A stretch of DNA of 64,000 nucleotides from Psychrobacter sp. Pi2-52 (GTDB lineage: Bacteria; Pseudomonadota; Gammaproteobacteria; Pseudomonadales; Moraxellaceae), in the NCBI RefSeq assembly GCF_904846705.1, contig NZ_CAJHBS010000018.1, positions 1-64,000 on the forward strand, written 5' to 3'. Below the pieces are notes generated by a model, which was given only the letters and a program-made list of their open reading frames with translations, was not told the origin of the DNA and made no database searches. This document shows positions 8,557 through 17,651 of this stretch, piece after piece. Numbering within the stretch: position 1 is the stretch's first letter; each line of letters begins with the position of its first letter. The position numbers and the translations under genes were made by a program.

Positions 8557-9948
8557 ATGAGCCAGAATAGTAGTTCACCTATCGACCAAGCCACCACTGA
8601 TGACACAAATAATATGACTGCAGCACCTGTACATAAATCGCGTCAAAAACCACCTCACTACGAGCGTTCTGATGATACGCGTGTGGTAGTCACAGGTATG
8701 GGCGCCATTACGCCGCTCGGTCTAGACGTCGATAGCTCATGGACCAAATTGCTCAATGGCGAGAGTGGTATCTCACCGATTACGCATTTCGATGCCACCG
8801 GCTACCGTGCGCAAATCGCAGGCGTGATCAAAGACTTCGATGCCAAGCAATATATGAATGCCAAAGATGCGCGTCGCTATGATGAGTTTATGCATTATGG
8901 GGTTGCCGCTTCTGCCATGGCCCTAAAGCACGCTGGTTTTATCGAGGAAGTCAGTGCTGCTGATGCGCCTGTGCAAGGCGTTGACCAAGATCGCTTTGGT
9001 ATTATTTTAGGTTCAGGTATTGGCGGTATCCAAACGATTGAAAACAGCCGTGATACCTTACACGAAAAAGGCGCAGGCAAAGTCTCACCTTTTATTATCC
9101 CAGGCTCTATCGTTAATATGGCCGCTGGACTAGTAGCAATTAAGCATAAGTTAAAAGGCCCAAACCTTGCGACATCGACGGCTTGTACCACGGCGACTCA
9201 TGCTATGGGTCTTGCTGCTCGTTTGATTGCTTATGGTGATGCTGACGTTATGTTGGCAGGCGGTAGTGAAAAAGGCTCTAGTCCACTTGGTATAGCTGGC
9301 TTCAGTGCTATGCATGCACTCTCTACGCGCAACGATGAACCAACCAAAGCCTCACGTCCGTTTGATAAAGGTCGTGACGGATTTGTCCTTGGTGATGGTG
9401 CTGGCGTGGTGGTATTAGAAAGCCTTGCCCATGCCAAAGCGCGCGGTGCAACGATATTGGCAGAGCTAGTCGGTTTTGGTATGAGCGATGACGCCAGTCA
9501 TATTACTGCGCCACCAGAAGACGGTAGCGGTGCAGCAAGAGCGATGCAAAATGCACTAAACGATGCTGGTATCGAGTCATCAAGCGTCGGTTATGTCAAC
9601 GCTCATGGTACTAGTACCCCTGCGGGTGATGTGGCTGAGTCTATTGCTATCGAAACTGTTTTTTCTCCTGTAAAAGACAGCATCTTAGTTAGCTCAACCA
9701 AATCGATGACTGGTCATTTACTTGGTGCTGCTGGCGGAGTTGAAGCTATCTTTACAGTATTAGCGCTACAGCATCAGCATGTGCCGCCTACGATCAATCT
9801 AGATGATGTCGAGGACAACTGTAACCTTGATTATGTGGCTAATCAATCACGCAAAGTTGATAACTTGCAGTATGCAGTATCCAACAGCTTTGGCTTTGGT
9901 GGTACCAATGGCTCATTGGTATTTGCTCGCTGGCCTATCAGTCAATAA
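8557..9948 (+). CDS. fabF: Beta-ketoacyl-ACP synthase II type enzyme
   Basis: Thiolase-fold condensing enzyme of fatty acid synthesis, adding malonyl-ACP to acyl-ACP with loss of CO2. Of 463 residues, Cys210 is the nucleophile in T-S-T-A-C-T-T, His350 lies in N-A-H-G-T-S-T and His387 in M-T-G-H-L-L-G-A-A-G-G, so the Cys-His-His set is complete. The N-terminal 40 residues are polar and extra. The ATG at 8557 is chosen because ATAGGA lies about eight bases upstream; an in-frame TTG at 8512 would add 15 residues without a site. FabF is the best label, but FabB or a paralogue cannot be excluded since no acpP is adjacent. A terminator follows at 10032. Confidence 0.88.
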   Translation: MSQNSSSPIDQATTDDTNNMTAAPVHKSRQKPPHYERSDDTRVVVTGMGAITPLGLDVDSSWTKLLNGESGISPITHFDATGYRAQIAGVIKDFDAKQYMNAKDARRYDEFMHYGVAASAMALKHAGFIEEVSAADAPVQGVDQDRFGIILGSGIGGIQTIENSRDTLHEKGAGKVSPFIIPGSIVNMAAGLVAIKHKLKGPNLATSTACTTATHAMGLAARLIAYGDADVMLAGGSEKGSSPLGIAGFSAMHALSTRNDEPTKASRPFDKGRDGFVLGDGAGVVVLESLAHAKARGATILAELVGFGMSDDASHITAPPEDGSGAARAMQNALNDAGIESSSVGYVNAHGTSTPAGDVAESIAIETVFSPVKDSILVSSTKSMTGHLLGAAGGVEAIFTVLALQHQHVPPTINLDDVEDNCNLDYVANQSRKVDNLQYAVSNSFGFGGTNGSLVFARWPISQ

Positions 9949-10031
9949 TAGCTACCCATCTACATCACAGCGCATGGTAATGAGTGCGTTGTAACGTTGG
10001 TGTCAGATTTGCTACGTTTGTCCACTTGCAG

Positions 10032-10069
10032 CCCCTTGTCGTACTTGCGTATGATAAGGGGTAATTTTT
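10032..10069 (+). terminator. Terminator after the ketoacyl synthase gene
   Basis: CCCCTTGTC (10032-10040) pairs with GATAAGGGG (10053-10061) through one G-T wobble around a 12-base loop, and a run of five T follows at 10065-10069. It lies just before the next gene, whose start codon is at 10091. Confidence 0.65.
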
Positions 10070-10090
10070 GGAACATTTATGGAAGATACC

Positions 10091-10918
10091 ATGTCAAGCT
10101 ACTCATTTTCCCATCAGTTTTATCAACGCTGGACGTGTGCACCTGAGCCAGTACGCGCAGCGATTACCCAAGAACTAAAAGACATCACTACCCTGCTGCA
10201 ATCTGACACCTCATTTGAAGACTTTACTTTTAATACTCATGATTTAGATGCGCATGTAGACGAGCAATACGACAACTACAATGCAGAGCAAGCCATTGCT
10301 AAAGCAATCACGGACAAACAAGAGCAAGAAGACGCGGCCGCTGCAAAACAAAAACTAGAAGACGAGCAGAAGAAAAAAGAAACAGAAGAAGCGACTCGAA
10401 AAGAACAAGAAAAAAATACGCAGTCAGCGTTAAAGACAGACAAAGACAAAGACAAAGACAAAGAACAGGCTGCTACCGACGTAGCTAAATCAAACACAGA
10501 TAAAGTCGTGACAGATAGCGCCGTTACTGACGATTTTGTTACTGAAAATTCTAACGCAAAGATTGAAAAAGTGGCATCAGAAGTCGTAAATACTGAAAGC
10601 AATGCTAGCGATAATAAAAATGCTGATGACAAAACCATTGGCGAACAGGCACATACGCTTAGCGATAACCACATTAAAAATATTAATAATAAAGCCAGTG
10701 TAGCGATTAATTTGGCATTAAAAGACGCGAAGCTAGATGCAACACATCAACAGCTAATCCGCGAGCTAGAAACACAGGTCGATGACTATTTAAGCGAGCA
10801 AATGATGCTAATGTCTGAAAACCTAAAGTCTTGGCTCCGTGCTGAGGTAACCCAACACTTCAGTGAACAGAATGACTCAACTACTAATAATGAAGCTGCT
10901 AAGAAAAGCATCCACTAA
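10091..10918 (+). CDS. Charged low-complexity protein of unknown function
   Basis: I do not recognise this 275-residue protein. It has three parts. Residues 1-75 are folded-looking, with several aromatic residues. The middle, about 76-195, is very rich in Lys, Glu, Asp, Gln and Ala and looks like a coiled coil or disordered linker with a K-D-K-D-K-D-K-E run. The C-terminal 80 residues are helical and contain L-I-R-E-L-E-T-Q-V-D-D-Y-L-S and end in a polar tail. There is no signal peptide or membrane segment. The ATG at 10091 has GGAAG five bases upstream; the ATG at 10079 is too near a terminator stem and lacks a spaced site. Codon use is like the neighbours. Confidence 0.75.
   Translation: MSSYSFSHQFYQRWTCAPEPVRAAITQELKDITTLLQSDTSFEDFTFNTHDLDAHVDEQYDNYNAEQAIAKAITDKQEQEDAAAAKQKLEDEQKKKETEEATRKEQEKNTQSALKTDKDKDKDKEQAATDVAKSNTDKVVTDSAVTDDFVTENSNAKIEKVASEVVNTESNASDNKNADDKTIGEQAHTLSDNHIKNINNKASVAINLALKDAKLDATHQQLIRELETQVDDYLSEQMMLMSENLKSWLRAEVTQHFSEQNDSTTNNEAAKKSIH
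10439..10462 (+). repeat. Hexanucleotide GACAAA repeat, four units
   Basis: Four tandem copies of GACAAA lie in frame in the charged protein gene and encode the alternating Lys-Asp run. Being a multiple of three, changes in copy number would keep the frame. Confidence 0.85.
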
Positions 10919-10992
10919 CAGTGCGTATTTTTCAGTGTTAGACGTATATTTAGCAACAGTCGCTTAGTAGTAATTATTAGATAACAAACACT

Positions 10993-11025
10993 AAAAAGCC
11001 CCGTAAATAATTTACGGGGCTTTTT
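10993..11025. terminator. Bidirectional terminator
   Basis: A perfect 15-pair inverted repeat, AAAAAGCCCCGTAAA (10993-11007) with its complement at 11011-11025 and a three-base loop, gives T tracts on both strands. It separates the rightward charged-protein gene from the leftward aminopeptidase gene. Confidence 0.92.
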
Positions 11026-11056
11026 AGTACTTTTAGTTAATGTTTTGAGCTTGGTA

Positions 11057-12874
11057 TTAAATGGCTTTGGTACGTTCAGTCAACCATTCAAGCGCTGACC
11101 CTTCAACACGATCTTTTAGCTCTGCGAAGACTTGGCTATGATAGTCATTTAGCCAATCAATCTCGGTTTGATCCAACAGTGACGGCTCAATCAAACGCGT
11201 GTCAATTGGGCAGTAAGTGATGGTCTCAAAGTTCAAGAAATCACCAAACTCTGTCTCAGTAGGCTTAGCAACTGGCGTATTTACTACCAAGTTCTCGATA
11301 CGAATACCCCATTTGCCTTCGCGGTATAGACCTGGCTCATTACTTGAAATCATACCGACTTTCATCGCACGCTCTTTTGGTGTGCTAGCGCTATAGGCGA
11401 TGACTTGTGGGCCTTCATGTACGTTTAAGAAATAACCAACGCCGTGACCCGTACCATGACCATAGTCCATCTGTGCTTGCCACAATGGCGCACGGCAAAT
11501 AGCATCGATCAACGGTGAGGCGATACCATCAGGGAAATGAGCGCGAGCTAGCGCAATGTGGGCTTTTAACACAATAGTAAAGTCACGTTTATGCTCAGCA
11601 GTGACTTGTCCAATACCGACTACGCGGGTGATATCAGTCGTACCATTTTGATATTGTGCGCCTGAGTCAATCAGTAGCAATCCGCCTTCGCCCTCGGCCA
11701 CATCAAGGTAGCTGAATTTTTCTGGCGTTGCGCGGTAATGTGGCAACGCGCCATTTTCGTTAAAGCCTGCGATGGTAGGGAAGCTTGGCGAGACATAATG
11801 CGGCTGACGACTGCGCACATCTATCAGCATGCTATCAACATCTAGTTCACTTAAACGCTCGCCTGCTGCTAGACGCTGCTCGAACGTAGCAAAAAATTCA
11901 GCCAAAGCAGCGCCATCTTGACGCATCGCTTCACGCACATGATCGATATCTGCATCTGACTTTACAGATTTAAGTAATGTGCTAGGTGCCATTTGCTCAA
12001 TAAAGCCAACATCATCTGCCATTTTTGAGAGTGTACCTACTGCGACTTTGCTCGGATCTAACAGTAATAAATCGTCTGGCGTTAATGCACTCAAAGCCTC
12101 TTGCACAGCAGAATAGTCAGCCAATGTGATACCACTGTCTTTTAGACTCTGTGCAATATCTTCATTTACTTTATCAGTATCAACAAACAACGTTGCTTTG
12201 TCTGCATCAATCAACATGTGCGACAAGAATACCGGATTATAATCAACATCAGCGCCGCGCAAGTTCGTCAACCAAGCGATATCGTCTAAGCTTGAAAGTA
12301 AATGATGGGTCGCACCTGCTTCTGCCATGCCTTCGCGTACTGCTGCAAGCTTTGAGGTGGCAGACTGAGCAAGGAACTGCTCATCATGAGTATATAATTT
12401 GGCCGCTGGTAGTGCTGGGCGATCTGTCCAAATCTCTGTCAGCACATCACGCTCAGTAATCAAAGTAATGTCATTGGCATCAAAAGCATTTAGCAGGCGA
12501 TCTTGCTCGGCGATAGATAGTACGTTGCCGTCTACTGCTACGCTATCCCCTTCTTGCAAATGATCGGCTAGCCAGTCGATATGATTTGGCTGACCTGGCG
12601 CAAGCTTTTCTAAAGTAATACCTGTGCCTTCTAACTGGTCGGCAGCATGTACCCAATAACGGCTATCCGTCCATAGACCTGCAAAGTCAGCAGTCACTAC
12701 CAGCGTACCGACAGAACCGGTAAATCCTGACAGCCATAAGCGTGCTTGCCAGTACTCTGGTAGATATTCAGATAAATGGGGATCAGCAGAGGGTACGATG
12801 ATTGCGGTGAGATCTTGCGCGGCTAAGGTGCTACGTAAGTTAGCAATACGTTCGTGAATGGCTTGTTTATTCAT
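11057..12874 (-). CDS. Aminopeptidase P family metallopeptidase
   Basis: Cytosolic Xaa-Pro aminopeptidase of 605 residues, releasing N-terminal residues before proline. It shows the long form with two creatinase-like N-terminal domains followed by the pita-bread catalytic domain. Metal ligands are visible as the Asp pair in L-I-D-S-G-A-Q-Y and T-T-D-I-T-R, the His in G-H-G-T-G-H-G-V-G, the Glu in S-N-E-P-G-L-Y and the Glu in G-I-R-I-E-N-L. The C-terminal extension typical of the long eukaryote-like form is present. AAGGAC is seven to eight bases before the ATG. It is transcribed alone towards the terminator at 10993. Confidence 0.93.
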   Translation of the reverse strand: MNKQAIHERIANLRSTLAAQDLTAIIVPSADPHLSEYLPEYWQARLWLSGFTGSVGTLVVTADFAGLWTDSRYWVHAADQLEGTGITLEKLAPGQPNHIDWLADHLQEGDSVAVDGNVLSIAEQDRLLNAFDANDITLITERDVLTEIWTDRPALPAAKLYTHDEQFLAQSATSKLAAVREGMAEAGATHHLLSSLDDIAWLTNLRGADVDYNPVFLSHMLIDADKATLFVDTDKVNEDIAQSLKDSGITLADYSAVQEALSALTPDDLLLLDPSKVAVGTLSKMADDVGFIEQMAPSTLLKSVKSDADIDHVREAMRQDGAALAEFFATFEQRLAAGERLSELDVDSMLIDVRSRQPHYVSPSFPTIAGFNENGALPHYRATPEKFSYLDVAEGEGGLLLIDSGAQYQNGTTDITRVVGIGQVTAEHKRDFTIVLKAHIALARAHFPDGIASPLIDAICRAPLWQAQMDYGHGTGHGVGYFLNVHEGPQVIAYSASTPKERAMKVGMISSNEPGLYREGKWGIRIENLVVNTPVAKPTETEFGDFLNFETITYCPIDTRLIEPSLLDQTEIDWLNDYHSQVFAELKDRVEGSALEWLTERTKAI

Positions 12875-13281
12875 TGAATGTGTCCTTATAGAAATTATAA
12901 AAATATGATGATGGAGCGATTATTTAGAATCGTCTTGTTCTAATAGTCATCTTGTTTGAGTTGTTAATACCGCTTTAGTTTTAATAAGACATTTATTATC
13001 GATAGCAATTATTCAAGCAAACAGTCTACTTATTTAGCTATCTAACTGTGTTTTCGTTGATAACTGCATCCGCTTATTGAGAGTAGAAAATTGAAATTAA
13101 TATTGCGTCACCGGGGTTTACGGTGCCCTATCATTAGATGTTTGGGCGGATAATAAGCTTTCAATAGCTTGTGCTAAATATCCCACCAACTAAAACAATA
13201 AAACGTGCTACCAGTAATGGTAACACGTCTCATCATGTGTCACTTGTGCTGTTGTTAATCACAAATGTACATCAGATTATC
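12875..13281. other. Intergenic region between aminopeptidase P and POT transporter genes
   Basis: This 407-bp gap holds the leader of the aminopeptidase gene on its left and the terminator of the peptide transporter at 13196-13228. No coding sequence with a ribosome binding site was seen in it. Confidence 0.4.
13196..13228 (-). terminator. Terminator after the peptide transporter gene
   Basis: ACGTGCTACC (13203-13212) and GGTAACACGT (13219-13228) form a stem with one internal mismatch around a six-base loop. Read on the minus strand it is followed by a T-rich run (13196-13202 and beyond). Confidence 0.65.
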
Positions 13282-14850
13282 TTATTGCTTGGCCAATTGT
13301 TTCTCATGCTCGCTTTCTTTAAGCATCTTATTAATAGGTTTTGCTAGTATCAATAGTAGTACAGCGGTAACTACCAAGAAGATGGTCATGGTGGTAAATA
13401 GACCTGGTAAGCCTTCGATTTTATCAGCAGATACGTGCCCACCAAAGAAAGCAGCAACCAAGTTACCCATAGCGATAGAAGCAAAAAACAGGCCCATCAT
13501 TTGACCTTGCATACCTTCTGGCGCCAGCTTAGTCATGGCAGACAAACCAACTGGGCTTAATGCTAACTCACCTAGCGTCAATAATAATAAACTACCAACC
13601 AACCATAGTGGCGATGCCAAGCCAGCACCAGGCGCTAAAATACTTTTTGAGGCAAAAATCATCAAGGCGAAACCTGCGGCTGCCAGTAGCATACCGAGTG
13701 CAAACTTAGCCATACTGCTAGGCTCAAGACCGCGGTTACCAAGCTTGACCCAGATAATACTAACGATAGGTGCCAATATTAAAATAAATAGCGGGTTCAA
13801 TGACTGGAACCAAATACTTGGTATCTCAAACCCTAAAACGTTCAGGTCGGTATAACGATCGGCAAATAAGTTAAAAGACGTTGGCTGCTGCTCAAAACTT
13901 GACCAAAACAGCGTCGAGCCAATGATTAAGACAAAACAAATTAATAAGCGTAGTTTGTCCGTCTTATCCAATCGCGGTGAGATAAACATAATAGCGAAAT
14001 ATAAGATAACCACCGCAGCAATGATGTACGTCATATACTCTGCAACCATCTCAGGATTAAACGATATCATGCCAGTAGACACTAGTAGCACTGCGGCTAC
14101 TAGCAACGCAACGAAACCACCAACCCAGCGACCGATGTTTTTGTAATGGTCGTTAGATTTTTCCCACTCAGCAGAAATACCTTTGACGCGTGCATAACGC
14201 GTTAAGTTCTTTTGCGCGACAAAACGATAAATCAGTAATGAGACCAACATACCCAAACCACCAACGCCAAAGCCGACATGCCACATGCCTTTTTCTTTGA
14301 ATACGCCGACGATAAGTGCCGCTAATAACGCACCGATATTGATCCCCATATAAAATAAGGTGAAACCGCCATCACGGCGAGAGTCGCCTTTCGGGTACAA
14401 GGCACCAACCATCACTGAGATACAGGTCTTAAATAACCCTGAGCCCAAGACAATACAGATTAAACCAACGAAGAAAAGCGTCATACCAAACATCGCTGAA
14501 AGCGCGATACACAAGTGACCAAGGGCAATAATGATACTACCCCACCACAGCGCACGCTCTTGACCTAGCCAGTTATCTGCTAACCAGCCACCTGGTACTG
14601 CTGCTAAGTATAACGAACCAGCGAAAATACCATAAATAGCAGAAGCGGTGACTTCACTAAAGCCAAAACCGCCACTGCTCACTGTTGCCACCATAAATAA
14701 AACCAATAGTGGACGAATACTATAATAGGAGAACCGCTCCCACATTTCGGTAAAAAACAATGAGCGTAAGGGCGCAGGATGTCCCATAAAGCCATTGTCT
14801 AGAGCTTCTAACTCTGCTGCACTAGCCCCCGAATTTGTTTCTGTGCCCAT
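13282..14850 (-). CDS. POT family proton-dependent oligopeptide transporter
   Basis: Inner-membrane symporter of 522 residues taking up di- and tripeptides with protons. The POT signature E-M-W-E-R-F-S-Y-Y lies in the first membrane helix (about residues 35-43), and F-Y-M-G-I-N-I-G-A-L-L of the PTR2 signature is near residue 165. Twelve to fourteen hydrophobic segments are visible, with the extra pair near the middle. It is closest by eye to the DtpT-like bacterial branch. AAAGGAA is upstream of the ATG. It lies next to the aminopeptidase P gene, on the same strand but across a terminator, so peptide uptake and peptide breakdown are neighbours without being one operon. Confidence 0.94.
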   Translation of the reverse strand: MGTETNSGASAAELEALDNGFMGHPAPLRSLFFTEMWERFSYYSIRPLLVLFMVATVSSGGFGFSEVTASAIYGIFAGSLYLAAVPGGWLADNWLGQERALWWGSIIIALGHLCIALSAMFGMTLFFVGLICIVLGSGLFKTCISVMVGALYPKGDSRRDGGFTLFYMGINIGALLAALIVGVFKEKGMWHVGFGVGGLGMLVSLLIYRFVAQKNLTRYARVKGISAEWEKSNDHYKNIGRWVGGFVALLVAAVLLVSTGMISFNPEMVAEYMTYIIAAVVILYFAIMFISPRLDKTDKLRLLICFVLIIGSTLFWSSFEQQPTSFNLFADRYTDLNVLGFEIPSIWFQSLNPLFILILAPIVSIIWVKLGNRGLEPSSMAKFALGMLLAAAGFALMIFASKSILAPGAGLASPLWLVGSLLLLTLGELALSPVGLSAMTKLAPEGMQGQMMGLFFASIAMGNLVAAFFGGHVSADKIEGLPGLFTTMTIFLVVTAVLLLILAKPINKMLKESEHEKQLAKQ

Positions 14851-14990
14851 AACTTTATTCCTTTAAAGATCATATTTGTAATGACCAAACCCCTGATTAT
14901 CCAGATGGACGGTCATATAGGCGGAACATTGTTTCACTTGGTTATAATCAAGTAAAGAAAAAGTTGGTCAAAAATTACACAAATACTCAT

Positions 14991-15033
14991 AAAAAAAGCC
15001 CGCTCTCAATGGTTGAGAACGGGCTCTTTTTAT
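14991..15033. terminator. Bidirectional terminator
   Basis: AGCCCGCTCTCAA (14997-15009) pairs with TTGAGAACGGGCT (15013-15025) with one mismatch and a three-base loop. An A run precedes and a T run follows, so it works both ways. It ends the leftward gene at 15150-15608. Confidence 0.88.
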
Positions 15034-15149
15034 GACTATTTAGAACTGTATCATTATGCTTATAGCACTATTGATAGAGACTTCATAATAAGACTCATTT
15101 TATAATTAAGTAGCACTATTTTAGATCATTTACACAGTCATACTACAGC

Positions 15150-15608
15150 TTACTGTGCTGCGGTCTCTTCAGTAGCGTCGCCAGCATTCCCAGCCTCTAA
15201 GTCACCATCCGCTTGCTCAGCTGTCAAATCAGCATCAGCAACAGCGGCTTGGTTTACAGTGCCAGAGGCAGTCGCTGTACCTGCTTCCGCAGTAACGACT
15301 GCACTATCTGCATCTGCCGCTGGTGTTACGGTTGCATCTGCTGCAGTATCAGGCGCTGTAGCATCTGACGCTTCTTCTGTTGTTGCAGCTTCTGCATCGG
15401 CTGGAGCCGCCTCTTCTTCAGTAGCAGTAGCTTCTGCTTCATCTGCCGCAGCTGATGCTTCAGTTGTCTCAGCAGTGATATGCTCGCCTGCTGGACGCAA
15501 AAATGCAGAAACACCAATAAGTAAGACAATACCTAGGAACATGGCAATGCCACCTAAAGCGAATAACAGCTCTTTTTTTGGATTGTTATTGACGATACCT
15601 TCTGACAT
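15150..15608 (-). CDS. Single-pass membrane protein with Ala/Glu/Thr-rich tail
   Basis: I do not recognise this 152-residue protein. Residues 1-13 are polar (the start codon is preceded by AAGG), residues 14-37 form one membrane segment, and the remaining 115 residues are almost wholly Ala, Glu, Thr, Asp and Val with no aromatic residue, a low-complexity acidic tail. By the positive-inside rule the two Lys before the helix put the tail in the periplasm. It could be a spacer or envelope-associated acidic protein. The opposite strand is also open here but only as a result of the repetitive composition. The gene is a single unit between lnt and the terminator at 14991. Confidence 0.75.
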   Translation of the reverse strand: MSEGIVNNNPKKELLFALGGIAMFLGIVLLIGVSAFLRPAGEHITAETTEASAAADEAEATATEEEAAPADAEAATTEEASDATAPDTAADATVTPAADADSAVVTAEAGTATASGTVNQAAVADADLTAEQADGDLEAGNAGDATEETAAQ

Positions 15609-15800
15609 ACCTTATCCACCTTGCACAAAATATTTGAAATATTGACCTATTATATCGCAATTTATACTGATTTGTGAAAACCCTTAAGTATTTAAAGGGT
15701 TTATTATCCACAATTTTAACATCTGTTTTTGGCACTTGTGACAGCTAACCACTTAATCAGTTATCTATTATTCGCTATCGACACATCTTACTTAATAATA

Positions 15801-17375
15801 CTACTTAACCAAACGTACTGGAGACTTAGTACGTTTACCCAAATAGCTGAGTATCAGCAACAGTGCCATGATAAACAACATAGGATATTGACCAAAACGC
15901 ATGAATGGCGTGTTGCCAACTCGTGCCTGAATATCGCCGCGCAATACAGTACGCTCAAACTGCGGTGCACGCTCTACGATACGACCTTTATGGTCGATAA
16001 TAGCTGTCACACCTGTGTTGGTCGCACGCATAAACCAGCGACCATTTTCTAACGCACGCATCTGTACCATTTGTAGATGCTGTAGCGGGCCTGCCGACGT
16101 ACCAAACCACGCATCGTTTGAAATGGTTAATAGGAAATCTGTGCCAATCGCGTTTTTACGCGTGGTATCTGGGTACGCTACTTCGTAGCAGATGGCTGCA
16201 CCTAGGTTGTGCCCTCGAACACGCAGCGGCGACTGCTGATCACTGCCGCGACTATAGCTCATGATATCTTGGCTACCTGCTAGATTTGGCAGAATATCAA
16301 GCACGCCTTGGAATGGAATATATTCCCCAAATGGCACCAGACGTTGCTTTTTATAAAGCCCTTCTGCCTGTGCTCCTAGCGCTACCACACTATTGTAGAA
16401 CGGAGGATATTTATCTGTACTGGCATCAAACGCCGCTTCATCCTTATAGGGAATACCTGTCACCCATGTCGTGTCAGTCTCTTTGGCCATCGCAACCATT
16501 TCACTGATAAAACCCACAGCCTCTGTCTGAAACATAGGAATCGACGATTCAGGCCACAGCACGATGTCACGCCCCCACTCGTCACGGGTCAACGTTGCAT
16601 AGATTTTTAGCGTCTCAATCTGATACTCGGTGAGCCATTTTAGATCTTGCGGGATATTACCCTGAATCAAAGATACTGATAAATCAGGGGTTCCTTTTGG
16701 TTTGGTCCATTGCGGATTGATCAACCATAGCGTGCTACTAATAATTAGCAAGGCTATCGATGGAATCATATAGCCACCGCGGCGACGCAATAGCTCAACG
16801 ATACTGGCAGCCAGTAGTACCGCCACGAAAGAAACCGCAAAGACACCAGCCACAGGCGCGAGCGACGACAACCAGTACTGCTCAGTAAACGCATAACCAA
16901 CGAATAGCCAAGGAAAGCCAGTAAATAGCCACGTTTTCATCCACTCTTGGAGTATCCACAGGGCAGCAAAAGATAAAGGCTGCTTGCCAACTACACGATT
17001 AAAGATTAGCGCCAAAAAGCCATGGAACAAGCCCATGCCTAGACCCATGAGCGCAATCATAATCAAAGCAAGCCATGCGGGTGTATCACCATAAACGTGT
17101 ATCGAGGTGTATAGCCAAAATGCGCCAACACACCACAGCCCTGTACCGTACGCTTGACCAATTAGAAAGGCGCGGCGACCTGTCATCGCTGGTACCAATA
17201 ACGCATATAAGATGGCAGGTGATACTAAGGCAACTGGCCAAATACCATAAGGCGCGAGCGCGAGTATAAAAGCTGCCCCTGCCAGCCAAGCTATTAGTAC
17301 CGTCAACCCCATATGTAAACCTTTTGGCTTATCGGGGTTCAGACGTTTTTGCAAATCAACAGTAGACAGACGCAT
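15801..17375 (-). CDS. lnt: Apolipoprotein N-acyltransferase
   Basis: Inner-membrane enzyme that adds the third acyl chain to the N-terminal Cys of lipoproteins. At 524 residues it matches the family. Six or more membrane helices fill the first 230 residues, then a nitrilase-like periplasmic domain, then a last helix. The triad is visible: Glu276 in L-W-P-E-S-S, Lys343 in K-Q-R-L-V-P-F-G-E and Cys396 in A-I-C-Y-E-V, equivalent to E. coli Glu267, Lys335 and Cys387. corC lies upstream on the same strand as is common, but a hairpin terminator at 17566 separates them here. Several lipoproteins in this window would be its substrates. Confidence 0.96.
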   Translation of the reverse strand: MRLSTVDLQKRLNPDKPKGLHMGLTVLIAWLAGAAFILALAPYGIWPVALVSPAILYALLVPAMTGRRAFLIGQAYGTGLWCVGAFWLYTSIHVYGDTPAWLALIMIALMGLGMGLFHGFLALIFNRVVGKQPLSFAALWILQEWMKTWLFTGFPWLFVGYAFTEQYWLSSLAPVAGVFAVSFVAVLLAASIVELLRRRGGYMIPSIALLIISSTLWLINPQWTKPKGTPDLSVSLIQGNIPQDLKWLTEYQIETLKIYATLTRDEWGRDIVLWPESSIPMFQTEAVGFISEMVAMAKETDTTWVTGIPYKDEAAFDASTDKYPPFYNSVVALGAQAEGLYKKQRLVPFGEYIPFQGVLDILPNLAGSQDIMSYSRGSDQQSPLRVRGHNLGAAICYEVAYPDTTRKNAIGTDFLLTISNDAWFGTSAGPLQHLQMVQMRALENGRWFMRATNTGVTAIIDHKGRIVERAPQFERTVLRGDIQARVGNTPFMRFGQYPMLFIMALLLILSYLGKRTKSPVRLVK

Positions 17376-17565
17376 AGCAGTTATCCAAAACCATATTTAC
17401 TAAAATTTCTCAGCTAAGCGATGAGATAACACTCACGCAAAACCTGACTGCACAATGCTTTATGCAGGGCCACAAATAAAACCCACCCATGATACCAGTC
17501 AAAACCTACAAATGGGTAAATTTGCGTAGCCAAAACCTCATTCTAGAGTTCAAAAGGCAGAAAGC

Positions 17566-17594
17566 AAAAAACACGATTTTTCATCGTGTTTTTT
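17566..17594. terminator. Bidirectional terminator between corC and lnt
   Basis: AAAAAACACGAT (17566-17577), a five-base loop and ATCGTGTTTTTT (17583-17594) are perfect complements. On the minus strand it follows corC and ends in six T residues, so lnt probably has its own promoter or is reached by read-through. Confidence 0.8.
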
Positions 17595-17651
17595 ATTGAT
17601 TTTGCTGACAAGTTTTATTCATTGACCAATTATCGTGACACTATAATCAAG

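Noticed and set aside
10079..10090. ATG 10079 for the charged protein
   Set aside because: GGAAG overlapping this ATG fits as ribosome binding site for ATG 10091 instead.
10276..10674. Leftward Ser/Leu-rich open frame in the charged protein gene
   Set aside because: Shadow produced by the Lys/Glu/Asp-rich coding sequence on the other strand.
13121..13145. Short GC-rich inverted repeat near 13.1 kb
   Set aside because: Arms of only five bases with no T tract; not distinguishable from chance.
15259..15645. Rightward open frame with Ala/Ser/Val-rich protein
   Set aside because: It is the antisense of the low-complexity tail of the 15150-15608 gene; repetitive codons keep the frame open.
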